Origin: Ophiocordyceps camponoti-saundersi (nom. inval.)
Taxonomy: Eukaryota; Ascomycota; Sordariomycetes; Hypocreales; Ophiocordycipitaceae
Direction of reading: 5' to 3'
Length of the DNA: 64,000 nt
Assembly: GCA_003339415.1 (NCBI GenBank)
Contig: PDHQ01000043.1
Location: 140,286-204,285, forward strand
Part shown: positions 36,351 to 48,513 of the stretch, piece by piece
Numbering within the stretch: position 1 is the stretch's first letter
Layout of the letters: every line of letters begins with the position of its first letter
Position numbers and translations under genes: made by a program
The notes under the pieces: model-generated
The model's database searches: none
Seen by the model: only the letters and a program-made list of their open reading frames with translations
Told to the model about the DNA's origin: nothing

Positions 36351-38063
36351 CTAAAGGCCGTAGCTCGGATTTGGCGGCAAGCCGAATGTCGCCTGCCTTC
36401 TCATCTCTTTCCGAGACTCGTCTGGCGTTTGTTTTCTGGGCGGCGCTGGCGGTAGCGGGACAATGGGAGGGGCTGGCCGAACAGGCAGGTTGAATGTCGT
36501 GACATTTGCTGCGAGCGGTGCTGAGCTGTCCAAGTAGCGTGGCAATTGGGGGATCGAATTGGTCGTGGCACCCCTTGGCCCCAAGCCAGGGTGCGCCGCC
36601 GCCGGAGTTCGACTGTTGCCAAATCCGTTCCGGCTCGGTGACCGGCTGGTGTGGTCTCGCGGTGACACGACTCCGGCGCCTCCTATGGGAATTTCGCCAG
36701 ATGTGGGCGTGTGAGCAGACCGCTCCTCTGGGAGCTTGTGGTAAGTTGGCGAGTCACTGTTCGACCGTAGTAGGTCCTGTGTTGCCGGCGAGAGCTGCGG
36801 CGCGAGATGCGACTTGCGGTTATCTCGCTCCATGAGACCTACAGCCCACTCTCTAAGGTTGACCGGTGTCCTCTTGGCGGCCTGAACGAAAGGATCACGG
36901 TCCTAGACACAATTGTCGCGAATCAGCCATAATTTCTCAGGATCCATGAGTGAAGGAATCGTCTTACGAGGAGTTCCTGTGGAGTGGGACGTCGCTCGGG
37001 TTCTTTATAGAGACACTTTTGAATCATGTCTTCCAGGATGCTGGGAAAAGCGTCACTCTTGGGCAGCTGGGGCGCAGGTTCGTGCACAATCTGCTGCAGC
37101 AGGTCTAGGATGCCTGCTGGAGCGCACTCGTCGTCTGAAAGCTGTTCGCTTGCGGCAAATGGGAATTTGCCAATAGCAAGTTCCATGATCGTCAGGCCGA
37201 AGCTCCAGACGTCCGACTTGACCGTATATTTTTCGCCCTGAATTCGCTCCGGAGCCATATACGTCGATGTGCCGACGAATGTGTCTGCAATGGAGTTGAT
37301 GAGTTCGCCGGAGACACCGAAGTCGCAGAGCTTGATGGAGCCCCGCGAGTTGACGAGGATGTTGGAAGGCTTGATGTCTCTGTGCATGATATGGTGTTTC
37401 GAGTACAGATAAGTCAGACCGCCGAGAGTCGCCTCGGCAATCTTCCCAAGTACGTCGACACGGATCGGGCCAAAGACCCTCGAGACCCTATCAAGAGACC
37501 TGCAGATTTGTTTTTTTTTTCGGATCAGCAATCCAACCTAGCAAATCAAGCATAGCCAGCTAGAGAGACGTACCCGACATCCATGTATTCCATACACATG
37601 ATAACATCGTTGTTGCTGTTGAGAAAAGCACCGTAAAAGTTGACAATATAGTCAGAGTGGCAGCCGTGCATGATTTGTAGTTCCCGCACGATTCTCTTCC
37701 GCATCTCCTTCTTGGCTTCAACGTGGATCACCTAGAAGCGCCGTCAGCATCACGCGTGTGACGAAAGTGCTGTCTACACACCTTGCGAGCCATGACCGTT
37801 CCCGTTGTAAGATGCTTGACTTTGCTGACGGTGCCGCCATTGCCAGAGCCCAGCTCCTTGAGTATTTCCAAGTCCTCCGGTCTGAGATCGAGTTTATATT
37901 CGATGCCAATCTCCAGCTGCCCGTCCTTGTTCTCATCGCGGCCGGCATCGGCATCTGACCGGCTGGTTTCGGCCGTTGGCGGGGGTCGTGGCGCGGCGGG
38001 AGTGAGAGCCAGTCCCTTGACGTTCTTGCGCTTCATAGAGCGCGGTGCGAATGGGTCGGCCAT
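36351..38063 (-). CDS. STE7: Ste7-type MAP kinase kinase of the Fus3/Kss1 (Pmk1) pathway
   Basis: Four exons (38063-37782, 37731-37574, 37499-36968, 36902-36351) give about 507 aa. The kinase core shows GSGNGGTVSKVKH, HRDIKPSNILVN, DFGVSGELINS, activation loop SIADTFVGTSTYMAPE with the two phospho-acceptor positions, and SDVWSFGLTIMELA. The N-terminus has a basic-hydrophobic MAPK docking site (MKRKNVKGLAL). The long Pro/Ser-rich C-terminal tail ends RRQATFGLPPNP. The SIADTFVGT loop fits Ste7/Mst7-type rather than cell-wall (Mkk1) or HOG (Pbs2) MAPKKs. In pathogenic fungi this pathway drives infection structures; in any ascomycete it serves mating and hyphal fusion. Confidence 0.93.
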
Positions 38064-38529
38064 TGGAGACTACCTATGGAGGGACGGAGTGAAGGGCTCA
38101 GACCAGCCAGACACGAGATGTCATCCCCGACGTGAAAAGGAGCGGATGAACGAATGACGGCACCCCGACAACGGCTTTTCAGGGGTCAGGGCCCGGAGCT
38201 CGAGCTGGCGACGGCTCTGTAGCGGCGGTTGCAGGGCCGAAGTGTCTTTGAGATCGGATGCCGACGGTTGACCTGCGATGGGCGAGGGAGAGCGACGACG
38301 AAAGAGGAAGAGGGCCTCGTGGGCGCGATCGCTAGTGGTTTGAATCTCGTCCAATCACTCGCTATAACATCCGCGTCGTCTGCGCCTTGTGGTGATGGGA
38401 AAAGGCCTCTTGGAGGGGGGGGGGGGGGGGGGGGGGGCTAAAACCCCGGCACGGAGCCGCCCCCGGCGCGGCCCAGAAAAGGACCGGGCGGGGGCGGGGG
38501 GCCGCCCCCCCGAGGGGCCNNNNNNNNNN

Positions 38530-38588
<59 letters not shown>

Positions 38589-39066
38589 CGGTTGAAACCT
38601 CAGATTGGATCAGGCGTCCGTGTGGCGCACCAAGAAAAGCAGCAGGCGTGTCTGAGTACCTGTACTGGGTGCTCGGCGCTTTTGCCAGATTTAGGGAGGT
38701 AGTGGATACCTCTTTAAGCTTGGCACGGAGCCACTCTCGACTCTCCACAGAATGGGCCCGGTTTGCAGGGGGCTGTCGCGTCTCATAAGCGCACTGTACG
38801 AAAAGACACCAGAGGCAAGGCGTTCCCTACCTCGAGCGGCAGGGAAGGTTTGAGTACGACGAAGTCGGGCAGATGAGGCGCAGCTGTGGTGGAATCTGGC
38901 TCTTTTGATGGGGGCCTCGAGGGACTAGCTATTGTTTAAATAGGTAGGTAGGTATATATGGAGGTAGGCAGTCAGTTGAGCGATGGTGGGGGAAAGACAT
39001 ACATAGGGGGTCACATCAAATAAAGAATCGTGGAGCAAAACACCTGATAATTGGCCTGTATCTGTA
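38064..39066. other. MAPKK upstream region with assembly gap
   Basis: No gene was recognised. Includes the poly-G tract and N gap at about 38417-38588 and a TAGG microsatellite near 38942. The Tc1/mariner element begins at its end. Confidence 0.5.
38417..38640. other. Poly-G tract with 10-N gap and corrupted duplicate flank
   Basis: Ns at 38520-38529 sit between G-runs. GC-rich text left of the gap (about 38437-38493) aligns loosely with the sequence right of it (about 38588-38648): GG(T/C)T.AAACC, GGCGC..CC..AGAAAAG and a GGCG end. It looks like a G/C-biased corrupted copy rather than genomic sequence. Confidence 0.65.
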
Positions 39067-39109
39067 CAACCCTCAAGGATATTAGAGGTTAGTTTTTTAC
39101 AAGCCCCAC
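39067..39109 (+). repeat. Terminal inverted repeat, left
   Basis: Starts CAACCCTCAAGGATATTAGA. Reverse-complement match to 40577-40619 with one C/T difference. Confidence 0.93.
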
Positions 39110-39178
39110 GAATGACGTAAAAGTAAAGTAACTTATATTACCCTAGTAAATATATAAGAAAAGAAGTATATAAACTTT

Positions 39179-40482
39179 CTAGTAATCTATCTGATATCCC
39201 TCCCTATCGATCACAGTTTGAAGCCTTTCTGGCATACCTCGCGATAGTAACTTAAGGAAATCCTTAGGCACTACCTCCCAGGTATCCTAGATAGCCTTAG
39301 AGAGCCTATAAGTATTAAGGCTATCCGTAAGATAGTTCTAATCGATCTAGCCCTTTATCTAAGCCTATACGTTCTTAATTAGGTTTAAATTAGGGCTATA
39401 GGGGGCCTATTAAAGTATAGATATCGAATTTTCTTTAAGCTAAGTTATAACGCTCCTTACCTTATAGGCGGGGGTATTATCGTATATAAAAGTAACCGGA
39501 TTAAGCTATCGATAAAGAAAAGAGCGTATTCGAGGAAGGATATAGTTAATATAGTTAATCTAATTAACGCCGCCGGTAGCCTTAGGCTATAAGAAGGTAA
39601 GGCCCTTATATTTACTATAGATAGACCCCTAAAATATCTAACCGTAAGGCTTCTAACGAAGAAGCTAAAAAGAAGCTAGGTCTTCGATATTATAAATAAT
39701 AGTATATTTAACCCCTATTATCGAATTCGTAGCCTAGGTCTCGTTAGAGAAGAGAATACGATTATTAAGCTAATCTTCTAGATTAGGTCGTTCTTATAAT
39801 AAGGCTTATACTATTATAACTCTATTTTATCGGATCTAAGGGCTTATTTTTAGCTACCTTTATTTACGGCGTCGAAAAAAGCTTAGCTTTTTTATAGCCC
39901 GAGATAGGGCTATAATACTAATATTTTTAAAGCCCGGGATAAAGAAGCGTAGATCTTACTAAGTAATATTACGATAAGCCGTATCTTTAGTAAGAAATAG
40001 GCGTAGCTTATCGAATTACTCTAGGGAGAAGCTGCTACCGTATAGCTATTTTTTCCGTAGCGTAAGGGGGTTATAAAAGGTATACTAAACCTAACGATAA
40101 GAAAACCCGGTTACCTTAACGATTAAGTAGGTAAGCTAATTAGCATAGGTTTTTAAGGTACGAACTTCGACTCGATTATCGCGAGATAACTCTTTAGCCC
40201 GCTACGGCGGCTACGGAAGCTCTTAAAAAGCCGGTCTTTTAGGTCTTTCTTCGGCTAGCGATACCCTTATAGTCTCTAGGCTACCTTCGCGGCTTAGGTG
40301 GGGGGTTAACGGAAGGCTAGGAGGCGTAGGGCTTCGTATATAGCAGATAAGGCCATAAGAGTTAATTCTAAGGGTGCCTCGAAGGCGGCGAGGCTCGTGA
40401 GAATTTATTATAGCCGGCCTTTAAGTGCCCTCTTCGAAAGGTAAGGCAGGGCGGCAAATTTTTCATTAATAGGGAAATTCAT
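39179..40482 (-). pseudogene. Tc1/mariner transposase remnant
   Basis: Readable with stops and at least one frame change between ATG 40482 and TAG 39179. The catalytic-domain text DNTPAYK and WAPYSPNLNLIKNV corresponds to the family motifs DNAPxHK and W(P/A)PYSPDLNPIENVW. The C-terminal end (about 39180-39260) and the first ~20 codons are nearly unmutated. Confidence 0.85.
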
Positions 40483-40576
40483 AGTAGAGTGGCGAAGAAG
40501 TATCTTCCTAGGTAAATTATATAAGAGGATACTTTTTACTAATATAGCTAATAAGCGTTCTATACGGAGTACATAG

Positions 40577-40619
40577 GTGGGGCTTATAAAAAACTAACCT
40601 CTAATATCCTTGAGGGTTG
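40577..40619 (-). repeat. Terminal inverted repeat, right
   Basis: Partner of 39067-39109. Confidence 0.93.
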
Positions 40620-41444
40620 TAGCGAGGCTTGATCCCTGATCATTCATAGCAACGGGGTATTTCGCAACCATCCAACCAGCAGCTCTAACGGCAGTCTTAT
40701 TTAACTCGAGCTGATCAGTAACCCAGCATACAAATGTACATTTGCCGAGCGTGATTCATTCACCAAGTCTCTATCCTCGTCTAGCCTTCGACTCTTCCTC
40801 TCTGTCTGTGTTCACGTCCAGTCTCCATGCTTGCTTTGATCGAGCCCAGTAGCGGTGGGACCACCTTCATAGACGGAGAGTATGGATGTATGTATGTATG
40901 TAAGTATGTATGTTAGTATATCTTTAAAAGCCGCGCTTCCATTTTTGAAGCTCTTGTTGTACAGTATGCTTTTCTACGTAAGAATAGTTACAAGTAAAAT
41001 ATACATACATACATATGCGTGCAAACGTCTTCATCTAAGCATGCTTCACAGAAGAAGCTGAAGTTTGCCGGCAGATGAGGCGTTGCGATCATACAGTGTT
41101 TTAAGATTCGTCCGCACATGTAGTACAAGGTACCTAATCCCAACCAACGTCCAGAACTGTCCTTCACGTGTTATGTAAGATGAGCAAGCCGCTCTCCTAG
41201 CTCTTTACCAACGTGCTAGTAAAGCGAAGGGTTGGATTCAAAAAATTCGGAGGTGCACAGAACTTGACTCAACCAAGGCCTCGGTTATAGCGCCGGCCAG
41301 GTTCGACTTCCCATTGGCATCTTTTCGGTCGTCCTCAACTGCCTCGACGGCTGAGCAGGGTCATCCGCTCGGCGAGCCTCCACCGGCCGCATCAGCTTTG
41401 TCTTACGGCGCGTCAACCTCCCGCAGCAGCGTTCCATAGTCACA
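40620..41444. other. Intergenic: SPT6 promoter region
   Basis: A GTAT microsatellite lies at about 40883-40915 and CATACATACA near 41001. No gene was recognised. Confidence 0.5.
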
Positions 41445-44400
41445 ATGAGCAGCTCGATGCGCGACCTGGTCTCGGCCGAGGCCGAGCTCGACGAAGAGGA
41501 AGACGAGTCCTTTGATGAGGAGACCGGCCAGGACCGTAGACGAGCAAAAGGCCCCCGTTTCGAGGACTCCAGCGAGGAAGAAGAGGACGACGACGATGAG
41601 GAAGAAGCGCGCAAGGTAGGATACGATCGATTTAATAATCATACCATGCGAAGCTTACGATCTGATTCCTGTAAGGTGCGTGAGGGCTTCATCGTTGACG
41701 AAGATGAAGAAGAGGAAGAGGAAGAGGGAGGCGAGTCCGAGACCGAGGAACGACCCTTGGTCAAGAGAAAGCGAGAGCACAGAGACCGCGAGGAGGAGGA
41801 GCGGCTTGATGAAGAAGACTTGGAACTCATCGGCGAACAATTCGGCGCGCGGCCCAAGTCACAGCCTCAGGCAAGTTTTTCCCACGCCTATGGCTCCGTT
41901 CAGCAATACTGACGTGTACCCGTGCAGTCCAAGTTCAAGCGTCTCAAGCGCGGTCATCGCGACGAAGACGAAGCCACCAACGATCGCCGAGGTCTTGAGG
42001 AAATTTTTTCTGACGAAGACGAGGATGCGGGAGATCAGCGGCCATACGGCAGGTCCAATTTTCGCGCCCAGGCGGACGAATTCGACGACTTCATCGAAGA
42101 GGACTTCCCGGAAGATGACGATGAGCGCTTGCGTCAACTCGAGGATGCCGAAGTGGCCCGCCCAAGGGACCGAGGTGTTGGGGCCGTCGTTGACACCACT
42201 GGCCTCGACAAAGATGCCCTCGACGATATGGAGGCGATATTCGGCAACGGCGAAGACTACGACTGGGCTCTGCAGCTCGAGGACGAGGAAGATGACCGCG
42301 AAAGGGAGGAGCAGGCCATCGAGCTCAAGGATGTATTCGAGCCCTCACAACTCAAGGAGAAGCTCCTCACCGACGAAGACAACGAGATCAGGTTCACCGA
42401 TGAGCCCGAGCGATTCCAATTGGATCGAAAGCCCTTCAAAAATCTGCAGCTCACAGCCGACCAGTTTCGGGAGGAGACCAAATGGATCACTGACCAGCTT
42501 CTGCCCAAGAAGAATCTAGCGAAGGAGCTCCATGCCCCGTTCGGCAAGGCTGTCGGTAAAGTCCTCGAATTCTTCATCGTGGATGAGGTTGAGGTGCCCT
42601 ATGTTTTTCAACACCGGAAAGATTATTTACTCCACTCCAAGAAAATTCGTCGGTCGACACGCGACGATCCCGACGGACCAGACTATACTATCCAGTCCGA
42701 CAAGCTCCTCAACCAGGACGATCTGTGGAGAATTCTCGAGCTGGACATCAGATTTCGGTCCTTTGTTGAGAAGAGGAACTCTCTTGACAAGACTCTTGAG
42801 AGCCTCAGAACGCTCGGCGTTGATGACAACGTGGTTGCAGAGATGCTTCCCCAGGCGGTGCAAATGGAAGAGCTGCAAGACTTGCAAGACTATCTGCAGT
42901 TTCAACATGGCCCGAAGCTGAAGGACTTGGCAGCCATGTCTGGCCACGTATCGCAGACGAAGCGGCCAGGGGCCAAGTCTTCGCTGCTGGACCGCGTGCG
43001 TAACGGAAAAGCATTCCACCTAGTTCAGGCATACGGCATCTCGGCCGATCAGTTGGCCAGAAATGCACTCCGGCAAGGCAAAAAGGTAGCACCGGAAGAC
43101 GACGACCAGTATCCCTTGGACTTGGCCGACAGCCTCATTGACGACAACTTCAACACCGGCGATCAGGTCGTCAATGCTGCTCGCCAGCTGTTTGCTGAGG
43201 AGCTTTTTGTCAGCCCTCGCTTACGCAAACACTTCCGCAGCTCCTACTACGCGGCGGAGATAAGCTGCCGGCGAACAGACAAGGGCCTGCGCAAAATCGA
43301 TGACTTGCACCCCTACTACGAGATCAAGTACCTCCAAAACCAACCGATTTTCGACCTCGCTATGTCGCCCGAACTGTTCCTCAAGATGCTGCGGGCTGAG
43401 GAAGAAGGCTTGATCGAGGTCAAGGTCGATATGCCGCCTCAGAACGACTTCCAACGACACCTATACCAGGAGTTTGAATCGGAAAACTTCAGCGACCGGG
43501 CAGAGCAGTGGAACGACGAGCGCAAGAAAGTACTCGACATTGCCTTTCCCAAAATTGAAAAGCTCATCGCCAAGAACGTCAAAGAGGTGGCCCGGACATT
43601 TTGTCAGGACGAAGTGCTGAAGGCATGCCGACAGGAGTTTTACAGGAAGCTCGATCAGGCGCCCTATAAGCCCAAGGGCATGATGCTGGGCACGGCGCCC
43701 CGGGTCTTGACTCTCTCAAACGGCATGGGAGACCCCGCCCGAGACCCCATCTGCTGGGCCTGGGTGGAAGAGGACGGCCGGGTCTTGGAACAGGGCAAGT
43801 TCGGCAACCTCGCCAAGGACGAGTCGCAGAGAGATGAGTTCGTCGAGCTCGTGCAGCGCCGGCGGCCCGACGTTATCGGCGTCAGCGGCTGGTGTGCCGC
43901 CACGCACAAGCTGGTGCGCGACCTGGAGCATATCGTGGTTGACAAGGGGCTGATGGGCTCCGAATACGACGACCCCGAGACCGGCGAATTTCGCGCGGAC
44001 CTGCTGGAGGTGGTGGTGGTGGACGACGAAGTGGCCAGGCTGTACAAAGACAGCCCTCGCGCCGTGGCGGAACACCCATCGCTCAACCCCGTCACCCGCT
44101 ATTGTGTTGCCCTGGCCCGCTACATGCAGAATCCGCTCAAAGAGTACGCAGCTCTGGGTAGAGACATCAGCTCGCTCAGGTTCCATTCGTGCCAGCACCT
44201 GCTGCCGCAGGACAAGCTGATGAAGTACCTCGAGTCGGCCATGGTGGACACGGTGAACATGGTTGGGGTCAACATCAACGATGCCATGACGGATACGTAC
44301 ACGGCAAATCTATTGCCGTATGTGGCCGGCCTAGGACCGCGTAAGGCGACGAGTGTCATCAAGGCCATCAACGCCAACGGCGGGTCAGTCAACACCCGCG

Positions 44401-45863
44401 ACGAGCTCGTGGGGGACCCCGACAGCGGCAAGCTGCCGGTGGTAGGACCCCGGGTATGGAACAACTGCGCCAGCTTCCTGTACATGGACTACGACGCGAC
44501 GAACCCGTCCTCGGACCCGCTGGACAATACGCGAGTGCATCCAGAGGACTACGAGCTCGGGCGCAAGATGGCGGCGGACGCGCTGGAGTTGGACGAAGAG
44601 GATGTCAAGGCCGAAACAGACGAGAACGGCCCCGGTGCCATCGTGCGGAAATTGTTCAAGCAGGACGAGCAGGAACGGGTCAACGAGCTGGTGCTGGACG
44701 AGTACGCGGACCAGCTGCTCAAGAACTTTAACCAGCGGAAGCGAGCGACACTCGAGGCCATCAGCGCCGAGCTGCAGGCTCCGTACGAGGAGCTGCGGCG
44801 AAGCTTCTCGCTGTTGAGTCCGTCGGACACGTTCACCATGTTCACGGGTGAGACCAAGTCGTCGCTCTGCGAAGGCATGATTGTGCCCGTCAACGTGCGG
44901 CTGGTGCGGGATGATTTCGCCATCGTGAAGCTGGACTGCGGCATAGAAGGCCGGGTCGAGGCACACGAGGTGTCGAGCCAAGGGTCTGTCAGGGAGGTGC
45001 TGAGCACGGGGCAGACTGCGCAGGCGAAGATCCTGGAGATGAACTACAAGGACTTGATGGCCAAGCTGTCCATGCGTGAGGAGTCGCTCCGGGTCCCGTA
45101 CAAGCGGCCGACAAACCACGGACGCGACGGCTGGGACTACGCGCTCGAGGAGCGGGACAAGGAAGACCTCGAGGAGAAGGACAAGACGACGGGTCGGACG
45201 CAACGAGTGGTGAAACACCCCAACTTCAAGCCCTTCAATTCGGTGCAAGCGGAAGAGTACCTTGGCTCGCAGCCGGCGGGCGAGGTGATTGTGCGGCCGT
45301 CGTCCAAGGGGAACGACCACCTGGCGGTGACGTGGAAGGTGGCGGACAATGTCTACCAGCACATTGACGTGCTGGAGATGCTCAAAGAGAACGAGTTCTC
45401 GGTGGGGAAGCTACTTCGAGTCGGGGGCAAGTATACGTATAGCGACCTGGACGAGCTGATCGTGGACCACGTCAAGGCGATGGCGAGAAAGGTGGAAGAG
45501 ATGATGCGTCACGACAAGTTCCAGAACCGATCGAAGGGCGAGACGGGTGAGTTTGATGGGATAAGTCTGCCTTTGATGCTTGAGAGGAAGCGCTGACCCC
45601 AATTCTCAGAAAAATGGCTGACGACGTACATCGACGCGAACCCGAACCGGTCGACGTATGCCTTCTGCCTAGACACGAAGCACCCGGGATATTTCTGGCT
45701 GTGCTTCAAGGCCAGCCGGACGGCCAAAGTTATTGGGCTTCCAGTGCGGTCGATTCCGCAGGGCTACGAGCTCAAAGGCTACCAATATCCCGACATGCGT
45801 GCGCTGTGCAATGGATTCAAGCTGCGATATCAGAATGAATTCTCAAAGCTCGGAATGAGGTGA
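41445..45863 (+). CDS. SPT6: Transcription elongation factor / histone chaperone Spt6
   Basis: Four exons (41445-41615, 41676-41870, 41928-45546, 45610-45863) give 1412 aa, the expected size. A very acidic N-terminus (histone- and Spn1-binding region) is followed by the Tex-like core: an HTH region, a YqgF/RNaseH-like domain (about 710-860), a helix-hairpin-helix with [20 protein letters not shown] (about 910-960), an S1 domain (about 1097-1170, [20 protein letters not shown]) and tandem SH2 domains (about 1220-1412, ending [17 protein letters not shown]) that bind phosphorylated RNA polymerase II. Intron 1 (60 bp) is in-frame and stop-free. Intron 2 uses a GC-AG pair (CAG/GCAAGT) with a TACTGAC branch site. 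Confidence 0.96.
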
Positions 45864-47141
45864 GGGGAGGAGGATTGACGGCGTTTAGGGGCTTGGGGCT
45901 TCGGACCCCGGCGGGGTCTGACTCTTTGTTTCGAGCCCGGCAAGATGGCTCGACGGATCGGGTCAGGCGGGCAGATAGGAGGTATGATTCCAGTGTGCGT
46001 ACGTACATATATTGGACGTTGGTCCCTGCGCCATGTATGGAGAGAGGCACGTTCGTAGATTACACACAGATATGGGTATCCGATGTTCGGCCTTCCACCG
46101 CCTTTAATGCGACCACCTGATAGCTAAGAAACTTTCTCTTTCTCTATCTCTCCTCCTCCGCCTCTCTATCTCTGTCTCTGTTTCCCTCAATTGGCAACAG
46201 AAGGGAGGGGCTGGGGAAAGGGGGGGAGCAGGCGATGAAACACCGACGTCATGGTAGGGTCTCTTTCTTAATCCTATCTCAGGGTTTGAAGGGGGAGGAA
46301 GCTTTGCCAGAAGATGGTCGACCAATTGACTGGGAGATGAAGGCGGATTGAGTTGAATGGAACGGCCATGAGCGATTCAATGCAGAGTGGCATGCCCATC
46401 TACTAACACCCTGGGCGAGCACAGAGTGGCATTTCTCCTGATCATAGTGTGCGTCTCGCACAGTGAAGCCCGGTTCGGACAGGTCACGCGACAGGGTCCG
46501 ACCCCCGACTGCCGGCCGCCGCACGGTGCGCATTCCCCTCCGCCGTTTGTATCCGCCAGGGGAACGGGCCGCGAACGGGTGGTACTTACTCACTGTTTTC
46601 CCGCGAGGGTGTACAGATGCCCGTCTTCGCATACAGTGTTTGTACACTCAGTCTGAACGCACGTCATGCCATGCTCCCTCCGGGGAGATACCGTTACCCC
46701 ACCTTTCTCATGTCACTGATTGGTCCCCGCCTCGCACCCCGTCCCCTATCTGCACCCCCCTTGGTCTGACGTCTGAATGCCTTATAACAGCACAGCTCGC
46801 CTCCTGCTTCTCCTCACTTTGCCAACTACCGCTCTCCACTGCCTCCCTGTGATCGTGTCTCCCATTCCGTGACGATTCTGTCATCCAAGCATCCGACCTG
46901 ACATCTGTTTCCATCGTCTTCCATCGTCTTCCTGTGCTCCCTCTCCATCGCCACCTTCGTCTCCGTCTTCATCTCCGATCTCATCTCCCTCTCCCAACTC
47001 CCCACACGCAAGTCTTCTTCCAAGCTTTCTCCCTTCTCCTCACCTGACGACACCCGTTGAAAGAGCTTCGTTCATCAAAACACCGTCATACTCTTCACCC
47101 TACGCCATTCGTCTTCATCGTCTAACGTCGGACAAAGAAAA
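45864..47141. other. Intergenic: SPT6 3' region and hydrophilin promoter
   Basis: No gene was recognised. The last ~300 bp are strongly pyrimidine-rich (TCTTC, CATCGTCTTCC repeats near 46911-46931) and probably form the promoter and leader of the next gene. Confidence 0.5.
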
Positions 47142-47687
47142 AGTAAGTTTGGCACCCGTCACGCTCCGGTACCCACAGGGCTGCATTGCACCGTCGCTGT
47201 CGGCGTTCCACTCCTTGCTCTTCATCACTCTCTAACCCTGCACCGTCTTGACGCAGTGACTCGCTCTCACAAGGCCAATGACCGCGACCACAAGGGCCTT
47301 GCTGATGGCACCGCCGCTCACTCGGAGCATCTACCCCGTTTCTTTGCCAGGACCGGTCACCTGGATACGGATCCTAAGAAGGTGAAGAAGGACGGTGGCG
47401 GCAAAGGCAACTGGTATGTTTCGTAGTCATTAACTCGATGGTCTGGACACTTATGCAGTCACAGGGGCAATGTCGGAGAGGAAGTCATGGATGAGGACTT
47501 TCGCTTCACCAACTCTCGTCGCCGCTCCAACAGCAGCAGCGTATCCCACATCGGGGACTTCAAAACCAAGTTCGAGGTCAACGAGCCAGAGCCCGTGTTT
47601 GAGGAGTCGATTCACGGCCCTGCCGACGAGACGGGCGACGAGCTTTCCAAGACGGATTCTTCTGAGAGCGGCGGCTCCTCAGCTTGA
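47142..47687 (+). CDS. STF2/TMA10-like small hydrophilin
   Basis: Predicted exons are 47142 (one base), 47257-47413 and 47465-47687, 126 aa. The first coding exon ends ..AAAAA before GTAAGT and the next begins TGACTCGC, so splicing makes the ATG (A|TG). No other ATG suits the frame. The protein is hydrophilic, begins MTRSHKANDRDHKG and carries the family core GGGKGNWGN around residues 48-56, followed by acidic and Ser-rich sequence with RRRSNSSS, a basophilic phosphorylation-type site. Yeast Stf2/Tma10 proteins are stress-induced hydrophilins linked to ATPase stabilisation, ribosomes and desiccation tolerance. The long pyrimidine-rich leader suggests strong expression. Confidence 0.8.
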
Positions 47688-48513
47688 ACGGCCCTGCTTG
47701 CATCACTTGCGATGGGACGTCGAATATGTGAATCAGGCATGGGGGCAAGGGCTTGCTAGGGGTGTATCCAAAACCGGATCTTGCTTTGGACCAGGTTCTT
47801 TGCCGCTCTCGCTTTATCTGAGGTGCGATACATGTACTATTGTACTATCATGACGGGATGGCAGTAAGAAGCTGCCAGAATGAAATTGGGTTTCGTGGCT
47901 GGCACAGATGGACAGCGGGGAAGCTTGCCGGCCGCATACCGGGGCTGTACTTGGGTGCGTCCGTGACAAGTCTTGCAGAGGTCTGGGTTCATCCATGACT
48001 AGCCACAGCCGACTCTATTGGAGGCGAGACCGAGGGTTTGCTTATGATGGTCGTTGCACGACGTCGTGGCTGCTGGACGAGACGATGGCGAGCCGGCCCA
48101 ACGACGTCGTCACGAGCCAACTCGAGTGGGACGAGAGGTCTCTCGTGAGCGATTGGGCGACGACGAGCGACTGTCGAGTCCGGCAAGCTTAAAAAAGGGG
48201 GGTGGTAGGTCGTTGAGACGAGGCTGAGACAGCGGCTGTGGTCCGTGCGGGGCAACAAGGCTGCCGCGCGGGTAGGTGCAGGGTAGACGGGTTTTTTGGC
48301 ATCGGTCGGGGAAAGAGGAAAATCAACGTCGCTCGTTACGGGCACGTCAACCAGCGATACGCTGAACCACTAAACCGCAGAGAAGACGGCACTCGAGCCA
48401 GAGGAACGGATCGACGGAGGGACTAGGTCTACTCGGAAAGGGAACAACTTTCACTTCCCGTCGCATACAATCGCCCAAAGCAGGCGGGTCCAGGAGGAGA
48501 AACGCCGAAAAGG
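47688..48513. other. Intergenic spacer
   Basis: No ORF with motifs. ACGACGTC/GACGTCGT palindromic words recur at about 48059-48112 without an obvious role. Probably 3' region plus SPF27 promoter. Confidence 0.5.

Larger units (their letters stand above)
39067..40619 (-). mobile_element. RIP-damaged Tc1/mariner DNA transposon
   Basis: 1553 bp bounded by 43-bp terminal inverted repeats (39067-39109 and 40577-40619) that differ at one transition, flanked by TA target duplications (39065-39066, 40620-40621). The interior is AT-rich and depleted in CA/TG, with a minus-strand transposase remnant. The outer ~150 bp at each end are largely unmutated. Confidence 0.93.

Noticed and set aside
44385..45362. 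325-codon ORF antisense to SPT6
   Set aside because: GC-rich host genes routinely open the antisense frame; composition is Arg/Leu/His-rich and without motifs, unlike the antisense Copia gene, which has an intron and a stop pattern explained by RIP.
47989..48345. 118-codon minus-strand ORF
   Set aside because: No motif, no splice support, and it overlaps the region just upstream of SPF27.
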